Part shown: in pieces, positions 1 through 6,278 of the stretch | Layout of the letters: every line of letters starts with the position of its first letter | Position numbering within the stretch: the first letter of the stretch is position 1 | Assembly (NCBI GenBank): GCA_000999175.1 | Contig: LCJJ01000022.1 | Coordinates: 1 to 7,005 of the forward strand | Source: Parcubacteria group bacterium GW2011_GWB1_44_7 | GTDB taxonomy: Bacteria; Patescibacteria; Paceibacteria; UBA9973; DSPV01 | DNA: 7,005 nt | Reading direction: 5' to 3' | Notes under the pieces: generated by a model | Told to the model about the DNA's origin: nothing | What the model saw: the letters and a program-made list of their open reading frames with translations, nothing else | Database searches by the model: none | Made by a program: the position numbers and the translations under genes

Positions 1-202
1 CGGGATGCGTTACTGTCCTTGTCGGCAAGCCGTTATAAATAAGGCGGGCGTCGTAATAGTAGCCATTTTCAATATCAGTAGTCTGGATATAATAAGGCCT
101 TGGCACTAAAAAATTTGAATAAACAAAAAGCGCGGCGATATATAACGCCGAGAAAACAATAAAAATCTTAGTAACGCGACGCGCGTATATATCCTCTTTC
201 AT
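1..202 (-). CDS. Putative GT-C-type membrane glycosyltransferase, N-terminal fragment cut by the window edge
   Basis: The frame is open from an ATG at 202 to the left edge, giving 67 residues with the C-terminus missing. It starts MKEDIYARRVTK, then has a hydrophobic segment at about residues 13-34 (IFIVFSALYIAALF...), and then an extracytoplasmic-looking stretch with TDIENGYYYDAR (residues 42-53) and a final THP; the next base is G, so HPG is possible. A short basic N-terminus, one membrane helix, and then an acidic D-x-E motif followed by an aromatic/Arg cluster and HPG is the layout I know from polytopic GT-C (PMT/ArnT-like) glycosyltransferases, which use polyprenyl-phosphate sugars on the outer face of the membrane. 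The start overlaps the end of the methyltransferase gene by 35 nt in another frame and has no clear ribosome-binding site. The Alg5-like donor synthase lies just upstream in the same unit, which fits. The family call is tentative because only the N-terminus is visible; another polytopic membrane protein is possible. Confidence 0.6.
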   Translation of the reverse strand, partial: MKEDIYARRVTKIFIVFSALYIAALFVYSNFLVPRPYYIQTTDIENGYYYDARLIYNGLPTRTVTHP

Positions 203-993
203 AATTTTCTGGCTTTAGTGAAACATTAAATCCAGCCCCTTTTAATCTCGCGACTAAATCATTCAGAAGATTTCTATCGTCGAGTCCAAAACATTCCGGC
301 GCATGGTATTCCATGATGATTTGGCTTATCTTTTTCAGAGTCGCCATCGACGCAGATAAAATAATCTCATATTCCGCGCCTTCGCAATCCATTTTCAACA
401 AATCGCAACATTCAACATTGTTTTCAAAAAAAATATCATCAAGAGTTGTGCAAAGAACATCCACGCTTACTTTGCTTTTTTTATTCAGGCTGTGAGCGCT
501 TGTATTTATCGCATTCATGAAAAGTTTCCTCGTGCCTGCTTTTGATGCGATGGCCATCCTATGCGGAATTATATTCGTAAGATTATTTCGTTCTATATTT
601 TTTCGCAGCATTTGGAAATTGTCAGGGAAGGGTTCGAATGCATATATTTTTGCTTTGCTTTTTTTGCGCGCCGCTACAACGCTGAATCCGCCGATATGCG
701 CCGATATCTACTATCAAGCCGTTTTTATTATCATCCAAATCAAACTCATATGACTTATCATAAACATTCTCCAAAATAACATACATATCGGTCAATTTCG
801 AAAAAAATGGCTGCCCTCTTACTGTAAAAAAATGTTTTCCTAATTTTATTTGTTTCTCTGTATTACTTATAATCCAAAACTTTAACCACATTGGCCAAGA
901 CCAAAAATTCTTAGTTTTAATCAGAACTTGCAGAGTGTACAGGATTGAATAAAATACCCTCCGCATTTTTCTAGTTGTACCTGCCGAGGACAT
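168..993 (-). pseudogene. FkbM-family SAM-dependent methyltransferase, interrupted by a frameshift near 693-697
   Basis: Two adjacent frames together encode one FkbM-type (Methyltransf_21) methyltransferase of about 275 residues. The first frame runs from ATG 993 to a TGA at 622-624 and carries the N-terminus up to the SAM-binding motif I, GLIVDIGA (ending at 697). The second frame is open from 707 and resumes with GGFSVVAARKKSK, AFEPFPDNF (about 615-635), and the family's KMDCEGAE (372-395), ending with TAA at 168-170. Family members read VDIGAN-I-GGFS here, so the sequence appears to lack two bases relative to GCA-AAT-ATC-GGC. All later motifs are intact, so the lesion is recent, a sequencing or assembly error, or (less likely) a programmed shift. 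FkbM enzymes O-methylate sugars or polyketides; in this locus a glycan is the likely target. The start is uncertain: ATG 993 overlaps the upstream GT2 gene by 23 nt, while ATG 966 (MRRVFYS) begins 4 nt after that gene's stop. Confidence 0.85.
688..707 (-). repeat. 10-bp tandem direct repeat at the methyltransferase frameshift
   Basis: Read on the minus strand, 707-698 is ATATCGGCGC and 697-688 is ATATCGGCGG, two adjacent 10-bp copies differing only in the last base. They encode the glycine-rich DIGA-x-IGG SAM-binding motif, where the similar codons ATC-GGC-GC and ATC-GGC-GG would normally be 12 bp apart. A loss of two bases between the copies explains both the 10-bp period and the frame change. 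The repeat is therefore a plausible slippage or misassembly site rather than a functional element. Confidence 0.7.
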
Positions 994-1693
994 AATTCCA
1001 GCGAATTTTTATCAGATCAAAAAAAGATTCGATTGCGTCCCTCCCCAATCGGACAGTCGTGACCGAGTCGTTTTTCCAGGCAACCGGAACAGCGATTATT
1101 TCAAATCCTTTTAACTTCGCGAGGAACAATATCTCCGTATCGAAACTCCATCTATCTATGAGACTCCTGGAAAAAATTTCCTCTCTGGCTCTGCGCGAGA
1201 AACATTTAAATCCGCAGGTGAAATCCGGAACCCGCATACCCATAATTAGATTTGCCAGCATTGTAAAAATCATGCCCATCATTGTTCGATGCAGGGATTG
1301 AGAAACCAATACTTGGCTGCCTTTTGAACGTCGAGAGCCGATAATCACAGGTGTGCCTTTTTTTATCTCCGCCATGAATTTTTCTATTTCTTCTGGCTCC
1401 GTCGACATATCCGCGTCCAAAAACAAGGCGTAATCGCTTTTTGCCGCCATCATGCCTTGTCTCACGGCATATCCCTTCCCCATGTTTTTTTTATATGCGA
1501 TTGTCTTAATCGAAATTTGTTTTGCGAATTCATCAATGAGTCCGCGCGTATTATCCGTGCTTCCGTCATCCACGAAAATAAGTTCAATGTCATCAAAAAA
1601 CTTTTGCGTATCTAAAAAATCTCTTATATATTTTACAGTTTTCGAAAATCTCGATTGTTCATTAAAAAAAGGAATAATTATGGACAGATTCAT
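971..1693 (-). CDS. GT2 family polyprenyl-phosphate hexose synthase, dolichyl-phosphate glucosyltransferase (Alg5)-like
   Basis: This 240-residue GT-A fold enzyme should transfer a hexose (glucose in characterised Alg5 relatives) from a nucleotide sugar to polyprenyl phosphate on the cytoplasmic side of the membrane. Visible motifs are IIIPFFNE (5-12), VDDGSTDNT (41-49), GKGYAVRQGM (72-81), the metal-binding DADMS (93-97), GSRRSKGSQ (119-127), PDFTCGFKCFSR (156-167) and RWSFDTEILF (181-190), ending with IAVPVAWKND. The GKG...QGM and RWSFDTE elements point to the Alg5/DPM-like branch of GT2 rather than to a processive or O-antigen transferase. There is no obvious C-terminal membrane segment, so it is probably a peripheral membrane protein. 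The ATG at 1693 overlaps the TGA of the ABC gene as ATGA, giving translational coupling; no strong Shine-Dalgarno is seen. A GT-C-like gene follows two genes on, so this enzyme may supply its lipid-linked donor (inference). The sugar cannot be read from sequence. Confidence 0.88.
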   Translation of the reverse strand: MNLSIIIPFFNEQSRFSKTVKYIRDFLDTQKFFDDIELIFVDDGSTDNTRGLIDEFAKQISIKTIAYKKNMGKGYAVRQGMMAAKSDYALFLDADMSTEPEEIEKFMAEIKKGTPVIIGSRRSKGSQVLVSQSLHRTMMGMIFTMLANLIMGMRVPDFTCGFKCFSRRAREEIFSRSLIDRWSFDTEILFLAKLKGFEIIAVPVAWKNDSVTTVRLGRDAIESFFDLIKIRWNYVLGRYN

Positions 1694-3516
1694 AAGAGAT
1701 TGACTCTATAGAAATATGAATCCTTTTTCTTTAGAAGTTCCTCCGGGGTTCCTGTTTCCTTAATCTTTCCACCCTCTAGTGCGATCAGCCGGTCGGCATT
1801 CATGATAGTAGATACTCTATGGGCAATAACTATGACTGTCGTCTGGCCTTTTAGATTTTCTATAGCTTCTTGTATAAGCGCTTCCGATTCATTGTCCAAA
1901 GAGCTTGTGGCTTCATCTAAAATTAAAATATGCGGTTTTCTGGCAAGAGTGCGCGCAAGGGCTATTCTCTGTTTTTGTCCGCCGGAAAGCAAAACGCCAT
2001 GCTCACCTATAATAGTTTCGAAACCGCTCGATAGTTTTTCGATAAATTTAACCGCATTGGCAATTTCAGCCGATCGTTTTATGTCTTCTTCAGACAAAGA
2101 ATCATCGTAAAACCTGATGTTATTCGAAATTGTATCATTTAATAAAAAAGTGTCTTGGGGCATATATCCAATGTTTTTGCGCCATTGTGCGAGCTTGATT
2201 TCATTTATATTAACTCCATCCAAAATAATTTCTCCAGATTGAGGATAAAAAAAGCGCATAAATAAGTCTACTAGAGTCGTCTTGCCTGATCCCGAAGACC
2301 CAACAACGCCTACGAGCTCCCCTTTTTTAACGGCAAAACTTATCCCATCTAAAACTGGCTCTTTGCCTGGATAAGAAAATTTAACATCTCTAAATTCCAA
2401 CCTATCTTTAAAGACAAAACCTTTTTCGCCACTATCCGATTCCAAATTTTTATCAACATTTGTCTCAAGATCGCCCACACTCACAAAATGAGGCCCGAAA
2501 TCATTCATGTCGTGCAAAGATTTTTGGGCTGTATTTATGTGAATGAAAATTCGCTGAATAATGTAAATCGTGGCGATAAATATAGTAAGATTAAAATCGG
2601 GACTTTTGTAAGATATCGCAAAAACGATGACAATAAATAAGATGCTCAAGGGCGATGAAAGCGAACTAATAATATGCTTAAGCAAAGACTGACGAATCGT
2701 GAAATCTCTTAAGTACTGAAAAAAGTTCCCGCCCACTAATGCGACCTTACGCTCTACCCCAGCGGCTTTAATTGTCTTTATCCCGGAAATATGTTCATTG
2801 ATATGGTGCGCTATATCTTTATTAAAAACTGTTTGGCGTTTAACATAATGCCGAGTGCGCTGCATAAAAAACTGTGCTACCACAAAGATAACAATACCGA
2901 CTGATAAAGTAATCAGCGTTATTTGATAAGAAATACTTACGGCCACGATTATATACACAAAAAGACTGGATATATCCAAAATAAAAGAAATCATTCCCCC
3001 CATCAGTTTTGCCGACATTCTAATATCGTACATTAATGTGTTTTCAAGATGCCCAATTTTTTGTTTTAAAAGATACGGCCAGTGAGCTAATAGTGCTTTT
3101 CGATAAAGGCGGCTTCTAGTTTCAAATTCAAACTTAGTCCCAATGGAAGTGCCTATATAGCTAAACCAAACCATTAAAGCGGATTTGGCAAAAAAAAGTA
3201 ACGGAATTAAGGCCAGAAGCCAAACCATATCATAATTGATATTCCCCAAGGTATTTCTTATGAAGTGAGTGAAAAACTGCGGCCGCAAATATATCAGAAA
3301 GGCGAAGAAGTTCTTCACGACCTGTGATAACGTACCTATATCTAAGGGGTCTTTCCCCAAAGCCATAGAAAAAACAGGTATCAACAGGCTGATGCTCGCA
3401 CTTTCCATAAGTCCGCCCAAAAAACCAAGGAAAGCCAATGCAACAATCTGTATTTTGTATTTACCGAAAAGCTTCTCAAAAAGTTTGATGGCAAATTTAA
3501 TTCGCCTTAGTAGCAT
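1690..3516 (-). CDS. ABC exporter with fused membrane and ATPase domains, lipid or lipid-linked oligosaccharide flippase type
   Basis: This 608-residue half-transporter is of normal length for type IV exporters of the MsbA/PglK group and would work as a homodimer in the cytoplasmic membrane. Six hydrophobic segments are visible at about residues 22-48, 95-120, 173-196, 199-218, 286-303 and 310-327. The nucleotide-binding domain starts near 373 and is complete: Walker A GSSGSGKT (406-413), Q-loop YMPQD (Q454), signature LSGGQ (510-514), Walker B ILILDE (530-535), D-loop SSLD (538-541) and H-loop His566. Nothing suggests loss of ATPase activity. The position between sugar-nucleotide tailoring genes and glycosyltransferases argues for flipping a lipid-linked glycan, as PglK does, rather than drug export, but the substrate is inferred. 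The gene starts 33 nt after the RmlC-type gene without a recognisable ribosome-binding site, and its TGA overlaps the start of the GT2 gene. Confidence 0.92.
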   Translation of the reverse strand: MLLRRIKFAIKLFEKLFGKYKIQIVALAFLGFLGGLMESASISLLIPVFSMALGKDPLDIGTLSQVVKNFFAFLIYLRPQFFTHFIRNTLGNINYDMVWLLALIPLLFFAKSALMVWFSYIGTSIGTKFEFETRSRLYRKALLAHWPYLLKQKIGHLENTLMYDIRMSAKLMGGMISFILDISSLFVYIIVAVSISYQITLITLSVGIVIFVVAQFFMQRTRHYVKRQTVFNKDIAHHINEHISGIKTIKAAGVERKVALVGGNFFQYLRDFTIRQSLLKHIISSLSSPLSILFIVIVFAISYKSPDFNLTIFIATIYIIQRIFIHINTAQKSLHDMNDFGPHFVSVGDLETNVDKNLESDSGEKGFVFKDRLEFRDVKFSYPGKEPVLDGISFAVKKGELVGVVGSSGSGKTTLVDLFMRFFYPQSGEIILDGVNINEIKLAQWRKNIGYMPQDTFLLNDTISNNIRFYDDSLSEEDIKRSAEIANAVKFIEKLSSGFETIIGEHGVLLSGGQKQRIALARTLARKPHILILDEATSSLDNESEALIQEAIENLKGQTTVIVIAHRVSTIMNADRLIALEGGKIKETGTPEELLKKKDSYFYRVNLL

Positions 3517-3549
3517 AGTCTTATAACATTAACACGCGCGCTTAGTTTT

Positions 3550-4107
3550 CTACGAAAATAAATCTGATTCCGGAAGTTTAAGCCATTTGTCCAGAGTTTT
3601 GGCATTCCTGTCCTTCTCTGAAAGAATTGGATTTTCTATCGGCCACTTAATGCCAATTCCTGGATCGTTCCAAAAAATTCCGGATTCCGCATTTTTATTG
3701 TAGAGACCAGTGCACTTATACTGTATCTCTGCGGTATCCGAGAGAACGCAAAAACCTCTGGCAAAACCTGCAGGAGCATAGAGCTGTTTTCTATTTTCGG
3801 CGCTCGCTTCTACCCCAAACCATTTGCCGAGCGTTTTTGATTTTTTTCTTATATCAACGGCTGCCAAAAAAGCGCTCCCCTGGGTTACGCGCATAAGTTT
3901 TCCCATCGGAGGCTCCCATTGAAAGTGCAAGCCCCTTAAAACATTCTTCGCGGAGCGCGAATGGTTGTCCTGCACAAATTCTGCATCAATGCCAAATTCT
4001 TGAAACTTGTCTTTTCGATACGTTTCCATAAAAAACCCTCGCTCATCCACAAAGGCATCAGGAGTAAAAATATAGAGCTCTTCTATATCCGTACGTTCAA
4101 TCTTCAT
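3550..4107 (-). CDS. rfbC: RmlC-type dTDP-4-dehydrorhamnose 3,5-epimerase family protein
   Basis: This 185-residue cupin enzyme belongs to the RmlC/RfbC family, which epimerises C3 and/or C5 of NDP-4-keto-6-deoxyhexoses. Characteristic segments are DERGFFMETY (21-30), FVQDNHS (44-50), VLRGLHFQ (56-63), the AAVDIR strand (82-87), YAPAGFARGFCVLSD (110-124), YKCTGLYN (130-137) and LSEKD (162-166). By comparison with RmlC, His61 is the catalytic base paired with Asp166, Lys70 contacts the substrate, and Tyr130 is the probable acid. All are present, so the protein should be active. The length matches the family. It is translationally coupled to the SDR gene upstream by an ATGA overlap. RmlA, RmlB and RmlD are not in the window, so the true substrate may be a sugar other than the rhamnose precursor; single-site (C3-only or C5-only) epimerases share this fold. 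The gene symbol denotes the family, not a proven rhamnose role. Confidence 0.9.
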   Translation of the reverse strand: MKIERTDIEELYIFTPDAFVDERGFFMETYRKDKFQEFGIDAEFVQDNHSRSAKNVLRGLHFQWEPPMGKLMRVTQGSAFLAAVDIRKKSKTLGKWFGVEASAENRKQLYAPAGFARGFCVLSDTAEIQYKCTGLYNKNAESGIFWNDPGIGIKWPIENPILSEKDRNAKTLDKWLKLPESDLFS

Positions 4108-5063
4108 TCTTTAAAGATGCGTTTAAACATCTGGATATTGTAAAAATGATCCTGATCAAAGTTAAAATCTTTTCCGAGATTCACATCCAGCTCATCTAAA
4201 ATGCCGGTTAAAGACCCGTTAAAATCAATTCCCAATACTTCTCTTGCTTTCCGATTGGAAACTCGATAATTTCTCCTGTCTTGTATATTGTTTATGCTCT
4301 GCTCGACATCAACGCCATGCTTTTCCAAAAAATATCTCTTCACGTGGTCTGCCGCATTTCCCACTTGCAAATTTAATGTCAACACATTAAATGTTCCGCT
4401 TACCTCAGGGGGTGCTTCTAGGGCCTTAATGTAGCATTTAACCGCATCGGTCATCGCCAAAAGCGGCCGCCATATTACGGGATTATTCACCACGATTTTA
4501 TTTTCCATCATGGCTTTCATGTACATGGTATTTATGAATAAATCAAAGCGCATTCGCGGGCTGTATCCGGAAAGTGTTCCTTGCCGCAGGCAAATTGTGG
4601 AAAAATTATCATCGACAAGCTGCAAAACTCCCAATCCTCCCTGCAGTTTGGAAATTCCATATGGAGCAGTGCTTCCTGGCAAATATTTTTCGTCTACCTC
4701 AACTCCGTCAGTAAAGCCATAAACCGAGCAGGAATCGGCGTATACGAACCTCCTTACTCCGGCTTTTTTGGCAATATATGCCGCGTGTGCTGGGGCAGAA
4801 GCATTAGCCATAAAATTTAAGTGCGGCGCATACTCTGCCATAGGATCATTGGATATGCCCGATAGGAATATAACGGCATCAAATCCCCGCATAAAATCGG
4901 CCCTCAAGGAAAAAGAATCTTTTTGGATAATGTTTACGGACGGCGGTAAAAAATTACCAAACCAAAGTTGATCTACCACGACGACATCATGTCCAGCCTT
5001 CATCAGCTCCGGCACAAGTCGAGAGCCAATATATCCAGCTCCTCCAATAGTTAAAACTTTCAT
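4104..5063 (-). CDS. Extended SDR NAD-dependent nucleotide-sugar epimerase/dehydratase or reductase
   Basis: This 319-residue extended short-chain dehydrogenase should act on an NDP-sugar by 4-epimerisation, dehydration or 4-keto reduction. The Rossmann start is IGGAGYIGS (6-14), with Asp31 at the end of the second strand favouring NAD(H). The catalytic set is Ser111/Ser113 in ADSCSVYG (109-116) and Tyr135/Lys139 in PYGISK (134-139). LRQGTLSGYSPRMRFD (159-174) and GTFNVL (223-228) match the substrate-side and cofactor loops of the family, and NYRVSNRKAREVLG (265-278) is its usual C-terminal signature. It starts 12 nt after the aminotransferase gene without a clear Shine-Dalgarno and overlaps the RmlC-type gene by ATGA, so the three should be made together. 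The exact reaction is not determined. It could reduce or epimerise the 4-keto sugar handled by its two neighbours. It does not look like RmlB, given the SCSVYG context and the missing family-specific segments. Confidence 0.85.
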   Translation of the reverse strand: MKVLTIGGAGYIGSRLVPELMKAGHDVVVVDQLWFGNFLPPSVNIIQKDSFSLRADFMRGFDAVIFLSGISNDPMAEYAPHLNFMANASAPAHAAYIAKKAGVRRFVYADSCSVYGFTDGVEVDEKYLPGSTAPYGISKLQGGLGVLQLVDDNFSTICLRQGTLSGYSPRMRFDLFINTMYMKAMMENKIVVNNPVIWRPLLAMTDAVKCYIKALEAPPEVSGTFNVLTLNLQVGNAADHVKRYFLEKHGVDVEQSINNIQDRRNYRVSNRKAREVLGIDFNGSLTGILDELDVNLGKDFNFDQDHFYNIQMFKRIFKE

Positions 5064-5075
5064 CGAGGGCAGATG

Positions 5076-6200
5076 CTAAATTTCTTTCACGACTTCCTTT
5101 ATATTTTTAATGATGTATGACACGTCTGATTTTGAAAGCCACCAGCCGCACGGAATATTTAACATGCGCGAACAAAAATCATCTACACCGGGCAGGTCGC
5201 TTCTTTTCCAGGATTTAAAGAGGGAATAAGCATCATTGCGCGAATGTACGATTCCATTTGCAATGCCGCGAGCCCGAAGAGCCTCTGAAAACCTCTGCCG
5301 ATAATCTTCACCCGGAAGTTTGATCGTAAAAAGCCAAAAACTTGATTCTCCATTTACGGTTGTCTGTGGCAATGTGATCTCCTTTATTCCCTCCAACCCT
5401 TCTAATAAGTATGCAGCGTTTTTTTTGTACATTGCTATAATCTTTGGCATATATTTCAGCTGCTCCAAACCAATAGTGGCGTTTACATCGTTCATATGCA
5501 TCTTGTACCCGGGCTCTAGGACATCCCCAGACCATTTGATGGGATCGCTCGTACTGCTTCGTGCGTTTCCATACCACCTCAGCAAGATTGCGCGCTGGTA
5601 TTCCTCCGGAGTTTTTACCGCAACTGCTCCGCCGTCTACCGTGGTGAGGTGTTTTATGGCCTGAAAGGAAAAACAAACGTAGTCTGAATGATTCCCAATA
5701 TATTTCCCATCGTACTTTGCGCCTAGAGCATGCGCGGCATCTTCAATCACTTTGAGATTATGTTTCTTCGCAATTTTCGTAACAGCTCCTAAATCCACCG
5801 GGTTTCCGGCCCAATGAACCACCACAATGGCTTTCGTTTTGGGAGTAATGCGGCCCTCGAGTGATTTTGTATCGATATTCCCTGTGTTCTTATCTATATC
5901 TGCCCAAATAATCTTAGCTCCAGACGTCATTATTGGTTCGTTAGTAGCGAGACAAGTCATTGGCGTAGAGATAACTTCATCACCAGGGCCAATGCCAGCT
6001 AGCCGATACGCCAATGATAAGGCGCTCGTTCCGCTGTTTACTAACGCAACATTCGGATTACCAATAAATTCTTGAAAATTTTTCTCAAATTCATGGGACT
6101 TATCACCTTCGCTTATATAGCCCGACATCAAAACTTTTCCGAGCGGGCCGAGAACTGTCTTCGGCATATGCACCTTAAAAAGAGGTATTTTTCGGTTCAT
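5076..6200 (-). CDS. DegT/DnrJ/EryC1/StrS family PLP-dependent sugar aminotransferase
   Basis: This 374-residue fold-type I enzyme should transfer an amino group (usually from glutamate) to a keto group of a nucleotide-linked deoxysugar in the cytoplasm. The features are in family order: IPLFKVHMPK at the N-terminus, SGYISEG (26-32), the PLP-phosphate loop NSGTSAL (55-61), the cofactor pair region EDAAHALGA (153-161; Asp154 should bind the pyridine nitrogen), the Schiff-base lysine in FSFQAIKHLTTVDGG (Lys183), and GYKMHMNDVNATIGLEQL (231-248). The lysine separates it from the related dehydrases (ColD, or E1 of the ascarylose pathway), which have histidine at this place. The length is normal. 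It is the first gene of the minus-strand unit, with a candidate promoter just upstream and a weak AAAG as the only ribosome-binding hint. The target carbon (C3 or C4) and sugar are not determinable here. Confidence 0.92.
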   Translation of the reverse strand: MNRKIPLFKVHMPKTVLGPLGKVLMSGYISEGDKSHEFEKNFQEFIGNPNVALVNSGTSALSLAYRLAGIGPGDEVISTPMTCLATNEPIMTSGAKIIWADIDKNTGNIDTKSLEGRITPKTKAIVVVHWAGNPVDLGAVTKIAKKHNLKVIEDAAHALGAKYDGKYIGNHSDYVCFSFQAIKHLTTVDGGAVAVKTPEEYQRAILLRWYGNARSSTSDPIKWSGDVLEPGYKMHMNDVNATIGLEQLKYMPKIIAMYKKNAAYLLEGLEGIKEITLPQTTVNGESSFWLFTIKLPGEDYRQRFSEALRARGIANGIVHSRNDAYSLFKSWKRSDLPGVDDFCSRMLNIPCGWWLSKSDVSYIIKNIKEVVKEI

Positions 6201-6213
6201 GTTTTTATATCTT

Positions 6214-6219
6214 TATAAT
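6214..6219 (+). promoter_or_regulatory. Candidate -10 box TATAAT for the divergent plus-strand gene
   Basis: A perfect TATAAT lies 60 nt before the ATG of the DUF616 gene and overlaps the candidate -10 of the minus-strand promoter. No good -35 is present 16-18 nt upstream (the place is TTCGGT-like, inside the aminotransferase start). An alternative TATAAA at 6259-6264 would give a leader of only a few bases. If both promoters are real, transcription in the two directions would compete. Confidence 0.3.
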
Positions 6220-6246
6220 ATATACCAACTTACTCTTTTATAACAA
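6217..6246 (-). promoter_or_regulatory. Candidate sigma-70-type promoter for the minus-strand unit
   Basis: Read on the minus strand, TTGTTA (6246-6241) resembles a -35 box. It is followed after 18 nt by TATATT (6222-6217), or after 16 nt by TATATA, either of which could serve as -10. Transcription would start about 10 nt before the aminotransferase ATG at 6200, giving a very short leader, in line with the lack of ribosome-binding sites in this locus. The region is AT-rich, so chance matches are easy and the exact boxes are uncertain. Confidence 0.4.
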
Positions 6247-6265
6247 GTCACGCCGTGGTATAAAA
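6236..6265. repeat. Small nested inverted repeat in the divergent intergenic region
   Basis: TTTTATA (6236-6242) is the exact reverse complement of TATAAAA (6259-6265), and inside it CACG-C-CGTG (6249-6257) is a 9-bp palindrome. The two centres differ by about 2.5 bp, so it is not one continuous hairpin: there are 6 unpaired bases on one side and 1 on the other. It sits between the two gene starts, where an operator would be expected. It is not followed by a T-run after a stable GC stem, so it is unlikely to be an intrinsic terminator. Confidence 0.3.
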
Positions 6266-6278
6266 AACTCATTACCCT

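Noticed and set aside
659..665. Homopolymer of seven bases as the cause of the frameshift.
   Set aside because: The protein reads correctly in the same frame on both sides (GGFSVVAARKKSK into AFEPFPDNF), so the lesion is upstream, at 693-697.
622..707. Programmed ribosomal frameshifting to join the two methyltransferase frames.
   Set aside because: A +1/-2 shift would be needed at GCATATC, with no classic slippery heptamer, stop-codon-paused site or downstream structure, and the FkbM family is not known for recoding.
313..779. Plus-strand frames of 60-78 residues across the methyltransferase region.
   Set aside because: The minus strand here codes for FkbM motifs in two frames; the plus-strand products are low-complexity hydrophobic shadows.
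3517..3549. Possible terminator or internal promoter between the RmlC-type and ABC genes (GCGCGC palindrome, TTATAA).
   Set aside because: The palindrome is only six bases with no T-run, and the -10-like TTATAA has no matching -35 and would leave almost no leader.
3550..4107. A full dTDP-rhamnose (rmlABCD) operon.
   Set aside because: Only the RmlC-type gene is present; the SDR does not have the features I expect of RmlB or RmlD, and no nucleotidylyltransferase is in the window.
5308..5676. A 122-residue minus-strand frame and a 114-residue plus-strand frame inside the aminotransferase gene.
   Set aside because: Both overlap a gene with strong family motifs, have no recognisable domains, and read as shadow frames.
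5076..6200. Possible CDP-ascarylose or colitose-type deoxygenation pathway (E1/ColD-like dehydrase plus RmlC-like epimerase plus SDR reductase).
   Set aside because: The catalytic position is lysine (Lys183 in FQAIKH) rather than the histidine of E1/ColD, and no E3-type iron-sulfur reductase is in the window, so a plain aminotransferase is the better call.
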